Below, in pieces: positions 1 through 10,096 of a DNA stretch of 64,000 bases (its first letter is position 1; each line of letters opens with the position of its first letter). Below the pieces are notes generated by a model that saw only the letters and a program-made list of their open reading frames with translations, had not been told where the DNA came from and made no database searches. Made by a program: the position numbers and the translations under genes. The stretch is from Gammaproteobacteria bacterium (lineage in GTDB: Bacteria; Pseudomonadota; Gammaproteobacteria; Enterobacterales; Neiellaceae): contig JAFOOX010000022.1 in NCBI GenBank assembly GCA_017425245.1, positions 94,666 to 158,665 of the forward strand, written 5' to 3'.

Positions 1-3000
1 CTGGTTGAGCGGGTTGTCCTCGACCAGCAGCAAATGGCGACTGCCAAGTCGCTGCGGCCTTTGTTCGATAGGTGCCGTCGGCGTCTTTGGTTGCAGGCTG
101 GCACGCAGCTGGTTGAGGGTGACCGGCTTGGTCAGAATGCTGTCCACCTGCTGGGCCAGATGGCTGCCTAACAGTTCGCGGCCGTGGGCGGTGACCATCA
201 CCACCCGCGTCGGTTGGTGCTGCAGTTGCGGCTGCAGGGCGGCGATCAGGCTCAGGCCATCCATCTGTGGCATCTGCCAGTCGACCAGTAACGCGTTGAA
301 CGGGCGTTGTTGTTGGTCGGCGGTGATGGCCAGCGCCAGCGCGTCTACGGCGTTGTCACTAGCGCACACCTCGGCGCCGAGCAGCGCAGCCAGCTCGGCC
401 ATAGCCTGCAGGCTGATCGGGTTGTCATCCACCACCAGCAGCCGTTTGCCGGCCCAGTCGCCAGCAGCCGGCTGGCATTCGTCGCTGCTGATGGCCAAGG
501 GCAGGCTGAAACTGAACTCACTGCCCACCCCCAGGCTGCTGTGCACCTCAATGTCGCCGCCCATAAGCCGCACCAGCTGGCGACTGATGGCTAACCCCAG
601 CCCAGAGCCACCGAAGCGGCGGGTGGTGGAGGCCTCCGCCTGACTGAAACTGTCAAAGATCTGGGCCAGCTGCTCGGGGGCGATGCCGATGCCGGTATCG
701 CGTACGGTGAAGGTCAGCTCGACCTGAACGGCGTTGCGCTGATTGACCTGCAGTAGCAGTTCAACACTGCCGCTGGGGGAGAACTTGATGGCGTTACCAA
801 GCAGATTGATCAGCACCTGCTGCAGGCGCATGGCATCGCCCACCAGCATCTGCGGCAGTTGTGGGTCGATGCGGAAACAGAGTTCCAACTCGTGGCTGCG
901 AGCGCTGCCGGCGGCAATCACCGCAAGGTTGTCGAGCAATTGGTGGAGGTCAAATGGGGCGTGCTCCAGCGTCAAGCGTCCAGCATCGATTTTGGCGAGA
1001 TCGAGTACGTCATTGAGCAGTGCCAGCAGGGTGCGGCCAGCGCTGTCGATCTTGTCGACGTAGTCACGTTGCTGGCCATTCAGCGCCCCTTGCTGCAGCA
1101 GGTAGGTCAGCCCCAGCACTGCGTTCATTGGGGTACGTATTTCATGGCTGATGTTGGCCAGAAACTGGCTCTTGGCGCGGTTGGCATCTTCGGCCAGCAC
1201 CTTGGCCCGGCGCAGTTCAGCTTCAGTGCTTTTGCGGATACTGATCTCTTGAAAGAAGCCATACCAGACCACCGTCATCACCCCCTGACGCTGGGGCACT
1301 GCCTGCACCGCCACCCAACGCGGCTCGCCATCGCCGTTTAGGCGGATCTCTTGCTCGATGGTGGTCAGGTTGTCGGCTGAAGCCTCCAGCGCCTGCATCA
1401 GGCGTTGGGCATCATCCCGTTCTACTTTGCCAAAGAGCAGGCTGACATCATCTTCGGCAGCACTCAGAGGCAGGCCAAACAGGCTATCTACGCCACTATT
1501 GATAAAGTTGAACTGATAGCTGCCGCTGGCGTCGCGCTCCAGCTCAAACACCACCAGCGGCACCTTGTCGGTAAGGGCGCGCAGACGCGCCTGACTGCGC
1601 ATTAGCGCTGTGGTTGCTTCACGTTCGGCGGTCACATCCCAGAACAGGATAAGAACGCCGTTGATGTGGTCATCGTCGTCGCGTACCGGCACCTTGATGG
1701 TGTGCACGATCTGGTTATCACCAGCATGATTGAACGCTTCATCAAAAGACTCTGTCACGCCAAGGGCCATTACCCGCAGATCATCGGCGCGATACTTGGC
1801 CGTTAGTTCAGCGGTGAAAAAGTCGCGGTCGCAGCGGCCAACCAGTTGCTCTGCGGTCAGCCCCAGTAGTTGGGCGTAGGCCGGATTGGCCGCCAGATAG
1901 TAACCGTCACTGTCTTTGTAGAGTACGTTGAGCGGCAGGTGGTCGAGTAGCTCCTTGAGCCGCTTGCGGCTTTGGTTCAAGGCCAGTTCGGCCTGTTTGC
2001 GCTCGCTGATGTCAGTAATGTAACCATGCCATAGGATGCTACCGTCTGCTTGTTGCTGCGGCGTTGAGTAGCCTTCAACCCAGATTTGGCCACGACTAGG
2101 GTGGTTGACCCGGTATTCGCAGCGCCAGGAGCTCAGCTGTTGTGCTGACCGCTGTACGCTGGCAATAACCTGGGATATATCGCCGGGATCGATCACGCCG
2201 TAGACGGTACTGGCGTCATCGGCCACTTGGGCAGGAGTGACGCCATAGATACCCCACAGACCGTCACTGGCCCACGGAAAACAGCTGCTGCCGTCTGGCC
2301 GCAGTTGATATTGAAAGATCACACCGGGCACCTGCTGCGACAGTTTGCGCAGCAGTTCGTCCCGCTCGCGCAAACCGGCTTCGGCCGCTTTGCGTGCCGA
2401 AATGTCGGTATGAGTGCCGATGATGCGGTTCGGTTGACCGGGTGCTGAGCCGCTCACTATCTTGCCGCGATCGAGGATCCACAACCATTGGCCATTTTTG
2501 TGGCGCATGCGGATCTCAAGGGCGAAGTTGGGGATCTCGCCATGGGTGTGGCGCTCAACCAGTGCCAGTGCCCGAGGCAGATCATCCGGATGAACACGGC
2601 TGGTCCACTCATCCAGCGTGTCGCCGATCTCATCATCTCGGTAGCCAAGCATTGCCTTCCAGCGGCGGGAATAGAACACCTCACCGCTGGTCATGTTCCA
2701 GTCCCAGACACCATCGCCGGAGCCTTCAAGAGCGAAGTTCCAGCGCTCTTCGTGCAGTCGGATGCGCTCTTCGATGGCACGCCGCTCGGTGACATCGGAA
2801 TGGGTACCGATCACCCGGGCCGGCTGGCCATCGGCCTGCCACGCGACCACCATGCCCCGATCCAGAATCCACAGCCAGCGACCATCCTTGTGGCGCACCC
2901 GGTGTTCATTGACATAGAGCGGCGCCTGACCGCTGAAGTGGCGCTGCAAATCGGCCATGCAGGCGGCCAGATCATCCGGATGAACACGGCTCGACCACTC

Positions 3001-4908
3001 CTCCAGGCTGGTACCGACTTCATCATCGGCGTAGCCGAGCATTGCTTTCCAACGGCGGGAAAAGAAGACGCTGTTGGTCACTGCGTCCCAGTCCCAGATG
3101 CCATCGCCTGAACCTTCCAACGCAAACTGCCAGCGCTGTTCGGCCAGTGCCAGCTGATCGCTGGCCCGTTGCTGGTCTGCGGACATACGCAGGTTAACGA
3201 TGATCTGGGCGGCGGCGGTGAGTAGCGGTTGCAGCTTGTCAGCCAGCAGCTGGTCATAGCCGCCGGGGCGGTTGGCGACTCCGACCATACCCACCATCAC
3301 CCCTGCATGCAGCAGCGGCAGCCCGAGGTAGCAGTTCATGGCCGGGTGGCCGGGGGGGAGCCCGCCAGCGCGCGGATCTTGGGTTGGATCGTTGCTGATT
3401 ACCGTGCTGCCGGTGCGCATGGTGTGGCCAAACAGACTATGCAGGTTACGAAACTCAAGGCCTTTGGGGGCTTGGCCTGCGTAGAATTGGCGAGTCTCAT
3501 CGTTCCAGGCGACGTTGGTGATGGCGTAGGTATTGAGATAGGGGTTGCCATCATCGTTATGCAGAACTTCGCCGACAAAGCCGTAGCCACTGACGGTCAG
3601 GGACAGCAGATCCTGCAGCATGCGGTCGAAGGTTTGTTGGCGGTCCTGGCTCTCGATAAAGATCTGCTGCAGCCGTGATACGGCGGCCAGTAGGTCGGTG
3701 GAGAATTTAAGCTCCGCTTCCGCCCGCTTGCGGTCGCTGATATCCACCACCTGAGAGACGAAGTAAAGCGGTGCGCCGCTGCCATCGCGCACCAGCGACA
3801 CCCCCAGCAGCGCCCAGACGATCCGTCCATCGCTGGCGATGTAGCGCTTTTCGATCTGGTAGTTGTCACGCTCACCGGCGAGCAAACTGGCGACCTCGGC
3901 CAGATCGGCGCGTAGATCGTCGGGGTGGGTTACGGCCTGAAAATCGGTGGCCAGCAGTGCCTTTTCGCTAAAGCCGAGCATGGTGCACAGTGCCCGGTTA
4001 ACCTGCAGCCATTTACCGTCCAGGGCGACAATGGCCACGCCATTGGTGGAGGTGGCAAATGCGCCGCGAAACCGCCGTTCGCTCTCGGCCAGCTTGTGCT
4101 CATGTTGCTTGCGTTCGCTGATATCCACGGCATTACCGAGAAAACCGCTGATCTCGCCGCGCTCGTTATGGATGGCACTGACCGACAGCAGCACCGGCAC
4201 CGGCCGTCCATCCTTGCGGATGTAGGTCCATTCATGTTCGTTGGCCAGCCCCAGCCGGGATTTGGCGACAAACACCTCGAACCCCGGCTCCAGCGGCAGT
4301 CCCAGCTCGCGTGAGAACTCGGCGGCGCGCCGCACCACCTCCTGCGGATCATGGAAACGGGCCGGGGTAAGGCGGCCGATCAGCTCACCGGCGCCATAGC
4401 CCAGCAGCCGTTCGGCGGCCGGATTGAACATGCTGATGATGCCGTCGACATCAGTGGCAATCACGGCGTGGGCGGCGTGCTCCAGCACCTGCTGGTTAAG
4501 CAGGGTCGCATGCTGTAACGCCTGTTGCTGAGCAATGCTCTCAGTCAGATCGCGCAACATGCCGATGAAGTGGGGAACGCCTTTGATGGATATCTTGTCA
4601 ACTTTAAGGAGTAGGTCGACCAGCGAGCCGTCTTTGCGCGTGCCCTTAACCTGGCGTTTATGGCCAATTATCTTTGGAAGACCACCAGCGAGATAATTCT
4701 GAATATAGTGATCATGCTGAGTCGCATGGGGCTCTGGCATTAGCATTCGCAGGTTTTGGCCAATCAGCTCGTCCGGGCGGTAACCGAAGATGCGCTCGGT
4801 GGTGCTGTTGACCTGAACGATGCAGCCGCGCTGATCAGCGGTGATCACTGCATCATCCAAGTGATCCAGCAGCACTTCGAGCATGTTTGACGAGAGTGTG
4901 GTGGTCAT
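1..4908 (-). CDS. multi-PAS/GAF hybrid sensor histidine kinase (C-terminus beyond left edge)
   Basis: A histidine kinase that would sense through stacked PAS/GAF domains and relay phosphate to its own receivers. I translated about 1,636 residues; the C-terminus is off the window. Order: PAS1 (about 10-130, FixL-like), PAS2 (140-265), PAS3 (270-390), GAF (400-560), PAS4 (575-700), PAS5 (715-830), PAS6 (840-965), PAS7 (970-1085), PAS8 (1100-1230), HisKA with phospho-acceptor motif SHEIRTP near residue 1254, HATPase_c with DTGIGI and GSGLGL boxes, receiver 1 (LLVVDDN, acceptor Asp in LVDWQMP near 1542), and the start of receiver 2 (LLLVEDN near 1625). PAS4 and PAS5 are near-identical and look like a recent duplication. 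I saw no membrane segment, so it is probably cytosolic. The start ATG has only a weak ribosome site. The signal sensed is unknown. Confidence 0.93.
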   Translation of the reverse strand, partial: MTTTLSSNMLEVLLDHLDDAVITADQRGCIVQVNSTTERIFGYRPDELIGQNLRMLMPEPHATQHDHYIQNYLAGGLPKIIGHKRQVKGTRKDGSLVDLLLKVDKISIKGVPHFIGMLRDLTESIAQQQALQHATLLNQQVLEHAAHAVIATDVDGIISMFNPAAERLLGYGAGELIGRLTPARFHDPQEVVRRAAEFSRELGLPLEPGFEVFVAKSRLGLANEHEWTYIRKDGRPVPVLLSVSAIHNERGEISGFLGNAVDISERKQHEHKLAESERRFRGAFATSTNGVAIVALDGKWLQVNRALCTMLGFSEKALLATDFQAVTHPDDLRADLAEVASLLAGERDNYQIEKRYIASDGRIVWALLGVSLVRDGSGAPLYFVSQVVDISDRKRAEAELKFSTDLLAAVSRLQQIFIESQDRQQTFDRMLQDLLSLTVSGYGFVGEVLHNDDGNPYLNTYAITNVAWNDETRQFYAGQAPKGLEFRNLHSLFGHTMRTGSTVISNDPTQDPRAGGLPPGHPAMNCYLGLPLLHAGVMVGMVGVANRPGGYDQLLADKLQPLLTAAAQIIVNLRMSADQQRASDQLALAEQRWQFALEGSGDGIWDWDAVTNSVFFSRRWKAMLGYADDEVGTSLEEWSSRVHPDDLAACMADLQRHFSGQAPLYVNEHRVRHKDGRWLWILDRGMVVAWQADGQPARVIGTHSDVTERRAIEERIRLHEERWNFALEGSGDGVWDWNMTSGEVFYSRRWKAMLGYRDDEIGDTLDEWTSRVHPDDLPRALALVERHTHGEIPNFALEIRMRHKNGQWLWILDRGKIVSGSAPGQPNRIIGTHTDISARKAAEAGLRERDELLRKLSQQVPGVIFQYQLRPDGSSCFPWASDGLWGIYGVTPAQVADDASTVYGVIDPGDISQVIASVQRSAQQLSSWRCEYRVNHPSRGQIWVEGYSTPQQQADGSILWHGYITDISERKQAELALNQSRKRLKELLDHLPLNVLYKDSDGYYLAANPAYAQLLGLTAEQLVGRCDRDFFTAELTAKYRADDLRVMALGVTESFDEAFNHAGDNQIVHTIKVPVRDDDDHINGVLILFWDVTAEREATTALMRSQARLRALTDKVPLVVFELERDASGSYQFNFINSGVDSLFGLPLSAAEDDVSLLFGKVERDDAQRLMQALEASADNLTTIEQEIRLNGDGEPRWVAVQAVPQRQGVMTVVWYGFFQEISIRKSTEAELRRAKVLAEDANRAKSQFLANISHEIRTPMNAVLGLTYLLQQGALNGQQRDYVDKIDSAGRTLLALLNDVLDLAKIDAGRLTLEHAPFDLHQLLDNLAVIAAGSARSHELELCFRIDPQLPQMLVGDAMRLQQVLINLLGNAIKFSPSGSVELLLQVNQRNAVQVELTFTVRDTGIGIAPEQLAQIFDSFSQAEASTTRRFGGSGLGLAISRQLVRLMGGDIEVHSSLGVGSEFSFSLPLAISSDECQPAAGDWAGKRLLVVDDNPISLQAMAELAALLGAEVCASDNAVDALALAITADQQQRPFNALLVDWQMPQMDGLSLIAALQPQLQHQPTRVVMVTAHGRELLGSHLAQQVDSILTKPVTLNQLRASLQPKTPTAPIEQRPQRLGSRHLLLVEDNPLNQ

Positions 4909-5042
4909 CGCGCCGACTGTTGGGCTGGAATCTGGTTTTGAGTCTAACCGCCTGTTACCAATGGGCCAATTGAGGTCATGAAAGTGTGCACCGGGTAGGC
5001 TCTAGGCTTGTAGGGCAGTAATTGCCGTGAGGGGAGTCAGCC

Positions 5043-5804
5043 ATGTCGTTGTTTGACAGTCACTGTCACCTCGATTTTGCCGAGTTCGATGACGATCGCG
5101 ACGCGCTGTGGGCGCAGTGCCGGGCCGCCGGCATCGAGAGGCTGCTGATCCCGGGCGTCTGTCTGGCTGACTTCCAGCGCCAGGCGGCGGTGGTCGCCAG
5201 TTGTAGCGGCACTGTGGCCGCGTATGGCTTACATCCGTGGTGGCAGCAGCACCATCGCGCTGACCACTTGCAGCTGCTGGCGAATTGGCTGAGCCGCTCG
5301 GAGTGCGTGGCGGTGGGCGAGTGTGGGCTGGATCTGGCCATCGACGGCGCTGATCTGGCGCTGCAGCGTCAGCTGCTCAACGCCCAGCTGGCGCTGGCGG
5401 TCGACTTCAACAAGCCGGTGGTTTTGCATGTGCGTAGCGCTCATGAGCCGCTGCTAAATCTGCTCAAAGCCTTCCGCCTGCCCAAAGGTGGGGTGGTCCA
5501 CGCCTTCTCCGGCCCGCCAGAGCTGGCGGCGCAATATGCCCGCCACGGCCTCAAACTGGGCATTGGCGGTACCATCAGCTACCTGCGGGCGGCCAAAACC
5601 CGGCGCACCGTGGCCGAGGTCCCGCTTGACTGGCTGGTGCTGGAAACCGATGCCCCGGCCATGCCGCTGGCGGGCTATCAGGGCCAGCGCAACAGCCCGC
5701 TGCAACTGCCGCTGGTGCTTACCACCCTGGCTGCACTGCGCGATGAGCAGCCGTTAGCCCTGGCGGATCAGCTGTGGCGTACCAGCTGCGAGCTGTTTGG
5801 CTGA
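5043..5804 (+). CDS. TatD family metal-dependent hydrolase/DNase
   Basis: A 253-residue TIM-barrel metallohydrolase of the TatD family; characterised members are 3'-5' exonucleases or deoxyribonucleases acting in the cytosol. Family metal ligands are visible: HCH at residues 7-9, Glu in VGECGLD, His in VLHVRSAHE, His in GVVHAFSG and Asp in LETDAP. Length is normal for the family. The ATG follows a purine-rich GAGGGGAG ribosome site. It is divergent from the large kinase and about 70 bp upstream of the lipoprotein hydrolase, so it may share a transcript with that gene. The exact paralogue (TatD, YcfH or YjjV type) cannot be fixed from sequence alone. Confidence 0.9.
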   Translation: MSLFDSHCHLDFAEFDDDRDALWAQCRAAGIERLLIPGVCLADFQRQAAVVASCSGTVAAYGLHPWWQQHHRADHLQLLANWLSRSECVAVGECGLDLAIDGADLALQRQLLNAQLALAVDFNKPVVLHVRSAHEPLLNLLKAFRLPKGGVVHAFSGPPELAAQYARHGLKLGIGGTISYLRAAKTRRTVAEVPLDWLVLETDAPAMPLAGYQGQRNSPLQLPLVLTTLAALRDEQPLALADQLWRTSCELFG

Positions 5805-5875
5805 CAGCGCCCGCTGTCACCGGACTGTCATCATGCTGACCAACACTGCCCGCAGTGGTTGACGAGGGCAGTGGT

Positions 5876-7111
5876 ATGCGTTTGATGATCGTGGTGTTGA
5901 CCGCGCTGGTGCTGTCTGGCTGCGGCAGTATGGCCCGTGGCGTGACTGAGGCGATGATGGCCGAGGCGCGACGGCCGGTAATCGGCCGCTGTGAGGTTGA
6001 AGGCAGCAGCTTTGTCGGCGTGGGCGGCTATCAGCGCCCCGGGGTCCCGCTCAAGGTGCTGATGGTCCATGGCGTGGGTGATTACCGCCAAGGTTACAGC
6101 GATGCGCTGGCGGCGGGGATCGCTCGGGAGCTGGGCTTTGGCACCCGTTCGCGGGTCAGCAAGCAGCTGCAGCTGATGGGGCCCCTGACGGCCGCCGGTA
6201 GAACCTTGCCGGGGCCGGTACAACAGCCCTTGGGCGAACTTAAGGTCAACCAGTATCAGCGTCATGACGGCGCCACGCTTGAGGTGCATGAACTGCTGTG
6301 GAACCCGCTGACCAGTCATGAAAAGGCATTGTTGACCTTCGATAGCAGCGCCGATCTGGGACGGCAGCGCGCGTCGCTGAACCGCGACTTCAAGCAGCTG
6401 CTCAATGCCCATATCGCCGATCCGTTGATCTATCTGGGGCCTACCGGTGGCGCCATTCGCCAGTCGGTGGCGCAGGCGCTTTGTCTGCTGCGCCGGCAGC
6501 GCTGGTCACAACTGGCCGAGGAGGGCAGTTGGCAATGCCCGGTCGATGCCACGCCGTCAGCGGCCGCTGATGATCCACTGGTGATTGTCAGCCACAGCAT
6601 GGGCAGCCGTATCGTGATCGATGCACTGGCCGAGATCAGCGGTCGCGCTGCTGCCGATGGCAGCCGGCTATGGCGCGATCAGGTGGTGCCGGTGTATATG
6701 CTCTCCAACCAGCTGCAGTTGCTGCAGCTGGGGCGCACGGCGCCTGCGGTGGCTGAGCGCCGTGGCCAGTTTTGTGGTCCCAAGGCCACTTCGCCAGCCC
6801 AACGCCAGCTGGCGCGACTGGAGATTGTGGCCATCAGCGATCCCAATGATCTGCTCAGCTACAGCGTGCCTCAACCCTTTATCGACCGCTTCATCGACAG
6901 CCGGCTTTGCCCGCAGCTGACCAACGTCAGCTTTACCCTGACCACGCCGGTCGAGCTATTTGGTATCGGTCAGCTGGCGATGCCGATGGAGGCCCACAAA
7001 GGCTACCTCGACAACCCGGAACTGATCACGCTGCTCGCTCACGGCCTGGTAGCCTCGGCGGGGCTGAACGGCATGCGCCCCTGTCGTCAGCTGTTGCTTG
7101 AGGAAGGCTAG
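5876..7111 (+). CDS. lipoprotein with alpha/beta-hydrolase (serine esterase-like) domain
   Basis: The N-terminus MRLMIVVLTALVLSGCGS is a lipoprotein signal with lipobox LSGC, so the product should be lipid-anchored in the envelope. Residues around 60-75 carry LMVHGVGDY (oxyanion-type HG) and a nucleophile elbow appears in IVSHSMGSRIV (S-H-S-M-G), which together suggest a serine hydrolase. Later motifs ISDPNDLLSY and an alpha/beta core fit this. I chose the ATG after a GAGGGCAG-like ribosome site; a GTG seven codons upstream would spoil the signal peptide. It sits in a run of same-strand genes with the DUF350 and transglutaminase-like genes. Substrate unknown. Confidence 0.75.
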   Translation: MRLMIVVLTALVLSGCGSMARGVTEAMMAEARRPVIGRCEVEGSSFVGVGGYQRPGVPLKVLMVHGVGDYRQGYSDALAAGIARELGFGTRSRVSKQLQLMGPLTAAGRTLPGPVQQPLGELKVNQYQRHDGATLEVHELLWNPLTSHEKALLTFDSSADLGRQRASLNRDFKQLLNAHIADPLIYLGPTGGAIRQSVAQALCLLRRQRWSQLAEEGSWQCPVDATPSAAADDPLVIVSHSMGSRIVIDALAEISGRAAADGSRLWRDQVVPVYMLSNQLQLLQLGRTAPAVAERRGQFCGPKATSPAQRQLARLEIVAISDPNDLLSYSVPQPFIDRFIDSRLCPQLTNVSFTLTTPVELFGIGQLAMPMEAHKGYLDNPELITLLAHGLVASAGLNGMRPCRQLLLEEG

Positions 7112-7215
7112 GGCGGCGCCGCTGTGATCCTGGCCCGGGCCTGGCACCGCGCCCCTTGGGGGATGGCTGCGCCACTGGCACACTGGCCGTAACAACCTTG
7201 ATAACGGAACGAGCA

Positions 7216-7446
7216 ATGAGCGGCGAACTGCTGTTGGCAACCCTGATCAACCTTGGCACCAACCTGATCTACACCCTGGTAGCGCTGGCCCTTGGCGTCA
7301 GCGCGCTGCTGTTTATCGACCGCAAGTTGCTGCACAAGGTGGATATCGAAGAGGAGCTGAAGAAGGGTAATATCGCGGTGGCCATCTTCGCCTCCACCAT
7401 CCTGATGTTTGTCGCCCTGATCGTCAGCTTCGGCCTGCGCGGCTAA
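7216..7446 (+). CDS. DUF350 family small membrane protein
   Basis: A 76-residue protein with two hydrophobic segments (about 8-28 and 50-72) around a conserved-looking core with FIDRKLL, EEELKKGN and a small-residue-rich second helix, matching a single DUF350 repeat as in YjfL-like inner-membrane proteins. Biochemical function is not established for the family. The ATG has an upstream GGAACGAG purine stretch; an earlier in-frame start lacks one. The next gene, a transglutaminase-like protein, begins three bases after the stop codon, so the two are almost certainly cotranscribed. Confidence 0.8.
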   Translation: MSGELLLATLINLGTNLIYTLVALALGVSALLFIDRKLLHKVDIEEELKKGNIAVAIFASTILMFVALIVSFGLRG

Positions 7447-7449
7447 GCC

Positions 7450-8238
7450 ATGCGCTGGTGGTGGTTGCTGGCTTTGGTGCTGGGGTTGCTGCAGCTGTGG
7501 CCGCAGCCTGATGACCGTGCCGCCGGGCACGATGAACTGCGGCAGCAGTTGGCGACAGTGGCTCCGGCTGCTGTTTATGACCAGCGCGGTGACATGGTGA
7601 GCGCCGATGGCGACATGCTGCTCGATGCCGCTGAACTGGCCCGGCTGACTGCCGGTGCAGACTGGCCCGGCTCGCCGGTATGGCGCGATGGTCAGGGGCG
7701 AGATCTGGTGATGGCCGCCCGCCATGCCAGTCAGCAGTACTACTTTGCCAATAGCTATCTGGTCGGCTTTGCTCCCTGGCTCGACGCACCGCTTTGGCAA
7801 CCGTTGCAGGTGGCAGCGCTGCGTAAAGGCTATCGCCTTGACGAGCAGCTCTATGGCCGGCCTGAAGTGTGGCAAAACAGTGCCGAAGCCTTTGTTAGTC
7901 CTTGGGGCGACTGCGAAGATCATGCGCTCTTTGTCGCCGATTGGCTGATCGCCCTTGGCCATGACGCGCGGGTGGCGCTAGGTAACCATGATGGTGAAGG
8001 GCATGCTTGGGTGGTGGTGGCCATCGACGGTATCGATTACTTGATCGAGGCAACCGACAAATCGCGGCTGCGTGGTGCAAACCCCTATCCACCGGCGATT
8101 AGCCAGCGCAGCTATCAGGCCGACTATCAGTTCAACCGCCAGCAGTTCTGGGTGCGCCAGCATCCCGGTCGTAGCTACGACCGAGAGGGTCGTGAGTGGC
8201 GGCTGGCATCACGATTTTTGCCGCAAAGTTCAGACTGA
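7450..8238 (+). CDS. exported transglutaminase-like cysteine protease-fold protein
   Basis: A 262-residue protein with an N-terminal signal or anchor (MRWWWLLALVLGLLQLW). The C-terminal half has the Cys-His-Asp order of the transglutaminase-like superfamily: Cys in WGDCEDHA (about residue 157), His in GEGHAWVVV, Asp in IEATD. Bacterial relatives are periplasmic or membrane-anchored peptidases, ligases or structural domains; the reaction here is unknown. It directly follows the DUF350 gene, implying a joint envelope function. An Asp-rich stretch (VSADGDMLLDAAEL, about 48-61) resembles a calcium-binding EF-hand-like loop, which I note as an inference. Confidence 0.78.
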   Translation: MRWWWLLALVLGLLQLWPQPDDRAAGHDELRQQLATVAPAAVYDQRGDMVSADGDMLLDAAELARLTAGADWPGSPVWRDGQGRDLVMAARHASQQYYFANSYLVGFAPWLDAPLWQPLQVAALRKGYRLDEQLYGRPEVWQNSAEAFVSPWGDCEDHALFVADWLIALGHDARVALGNHDGEGHAWVVVAIDGIDYLIEATDKSRLRGANPYPPAISQRSYQADYQFNRQQFWVRQHPGRSYDREGREWRLASRFLPQSSD

Positions 8239-8320
8239 GCTTGCCCGAACGCCCACCATTGACCACGATCGAACTCCCCATCCGCTCAGCCCATGGCGCC
8301 AGCAAGCGCCGGAGTAAGCC

Positions 8321-9937
8321 ATGTTAAGTGTGCGAGAGCAGTTCCCCATCTTCGGCCAACTGGTGGAGGGGCAGCGTCTGGTCTATCTCGACAGCGCCGC
8401 CACCACCCAGAAACCGCAGCCGGTGCTCAAGGCCCTTGGCGACCACTACCGGCTGCGCAACGCCAATATCCACCGCGCCACCCATGCCCTTGGCCGCCAA
8501 GCTACCCGAGCCTTCGAGGCCGCCCGCGATGAGCTGGCTCAGTTCGTTAACGCCCCAGAGCGCGAGAGCCTGATCATCACCCGTGGTGCCACCGATGGCC
8601 TCAACCTGATTGCCAATGGCTATCTGGCCCCACGGCTGATGGCCGGCGATGAGCTGGTGATCACCGCCCTTGAGCACCACGCTAACCTGCTGCCGTGGCA
8701 GCGGCTGGCCCACAGGCATGGCGCTCAGCTCAAAGTGGCGCCGCTCGATGGTGACGGTAATCTGGATCTGGCGGCCTATGCCCGGCTGCTTGGGCCGCAA
8801 ACCCGGCTGGTAGCTATGGCTCATGTCTCCAACGTGCTGGGCACGGTATTACCCGTGGCCGAGATGGTGCAGTTGGCCCACGAGGTGGGGGCGGTGACCG
8901 TGGTCGATGGCACCCAGGCGGCCGCCCATCTGGCCATCGACGTGCAGGCGTTGGGCTGTGATTTTTATGTGCTCTCGGGCCACAAGATGTATGGCCCCAC
9001 CGGCGTTGGCGCCCTCTATGGCCGGCTCGAGCTGCTCGAAGCGCTAGAGCCGGTAACGCTCGGCGGCGAGATGGTGGCTGAAGTCGACTATCACAGCGTG
9101 CGCTTTGCCGAACTGCCTTACCGGCTGGAAGCAGGCACCCCGCCCATTGCCGAGGCGATCGCCATGGGCGCTGCCGCCATGTTTATCACCGGCCTTGATC
9201 GCCAGCGACTGCGCGAGCATGAGGCTGATCTGCTGGAACAGCTGCGCACCACGCTGGCGGCCATCGATGGCGTTACCCTGATTGGCTCGCCCGAGTCGCA
9301 GGTGGCGCTGCAGAGCTTCACTGTCGCCGGCTGGCATCCCCATGATTTGGCCCGTGCCCTGGATCTGCGCGGCATCGCCGTGCGCGCCGGCCACCACTGT
9401 GCCCAGCCGCTGGTCAAGGCGTTGGGGCTGGTGGGCACGGTGCGCGCCTCCCTTGGTGTGTACAGCGGCAGCGACTGCATTACTGCCCTTGGTCTGGCGC
9501 TGCGCGATCTGCTGGCCGACAGCGACCAGCCCTCGCAGCAGCTGGGGCGGGTGCAGCTTCCCGCTGGCCCCTGGGCCCAGCGTTATCAGGCGCTGCTTAA
9601 GCTGGGTCGGGAACAGCCACGCTGGCTGGCCGCTGAACAGGTCGCCGCCACTGCGGTGATCGGCTGCGAGAGCAAAACCTGGCTGCGCCTGTGGCAAGAA
9701 GGGGAGGCGGTTTATGCCGCAGGCGACTCCGATTCAGCGCTGATCCGGGGTGTCATCGCCCTGCTGGTGGCCCAGGTCAACGGCCTGCCGCCGGGGCAGA
9801 TGCGCGATTTTGATTACGACGACTATCTCGATCGTGAGGGGCTCTGGCGTGAGCTGTCGCCGTCACGCGGCAACGGCCTGCGCGCCATCATCAACGCCCT
9901 GCGTCATCTGGCCGGGGAGCGGGATAGGGTGATCTGA
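8321..9937 (+). CDS. fused cysteine desulfurase (SufS/CsdA type) with C-terminal SufE-like domain
   Basis: Residues 1-400 form a class V aminotransferase-fold, PLP-dependent cysteine desulfurase: [11 protein letters not shown] near the start, PLP lysine in [11 protein letters not shown] (about 226), and the mobile Cys in [10 protein letters not shown] (about 364), typical of group II SufS/CsdA. Residues about 410-530 form a SufE-like domain with GCESKTWL, in which the Cys corresponds to the sulfur-accepting Cys of SufE/CsdE. The two partners are usually separate genes, so this single chain would make the persulfide and pass it internally to Fe-S or tRNA thiolation pathways. No other suf genes are adjacent. 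nifS elsewhere in the window is a separate, nitrogenase-dedicated desulfurase. The reading frame is continuous through the junction, so this is not a frameshift artefact. Confidence 0.9.
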   Translation: MLSVREQFPIFGQLVEGQRLVYLDSAATTQKPQPVLKALGDHYRLRNANIHRATHALGRQATRAFEAARDELAQFVNAPERESLIITRGATDGLNLIANGYLAPRLMAGDELVITALEHHANLLPWQRLAHRHGAQLKVAPLDGDGNLDLAAYARLLGPQTRLVAMAHVSNVLGTVLPVAEMVQLAHEVGAVTVVDGTQAAAHLAIDVQALGCDFYVLSGHKMYGPTGVGALYGRLELLEALEPVTLGGEMVAEVDYHSVRFAELPYRLEAGTPPIAEAIAMGAAAMFITGLDRQRLREHEADLLEQLRTTLAAIDGVTLIGSPESQVALQSFTVAGWHPHDLARALDLRGIAVRAGHHCAQPLVKALGLVGTVRASLGVYSGSDCITALGLALRDLLADSDQPSQQLGRVQLPAGPWAQRYQALLKLGREQPRWLAAEQVAATAVIGCESKTWLRLWQEGEAVYAAGDSDSALIRGVIALLVAQVNGLPPGQMRDFDYDDYLDREGLWRELSPSRGNGLRAIINALRHLAGERDRVI

Positions 9938-9950
9938 CGGCGGTTGCAAG

Positions 9951-10092
<142 letters not shown>

Positions 10093-10096
10093 AAGC

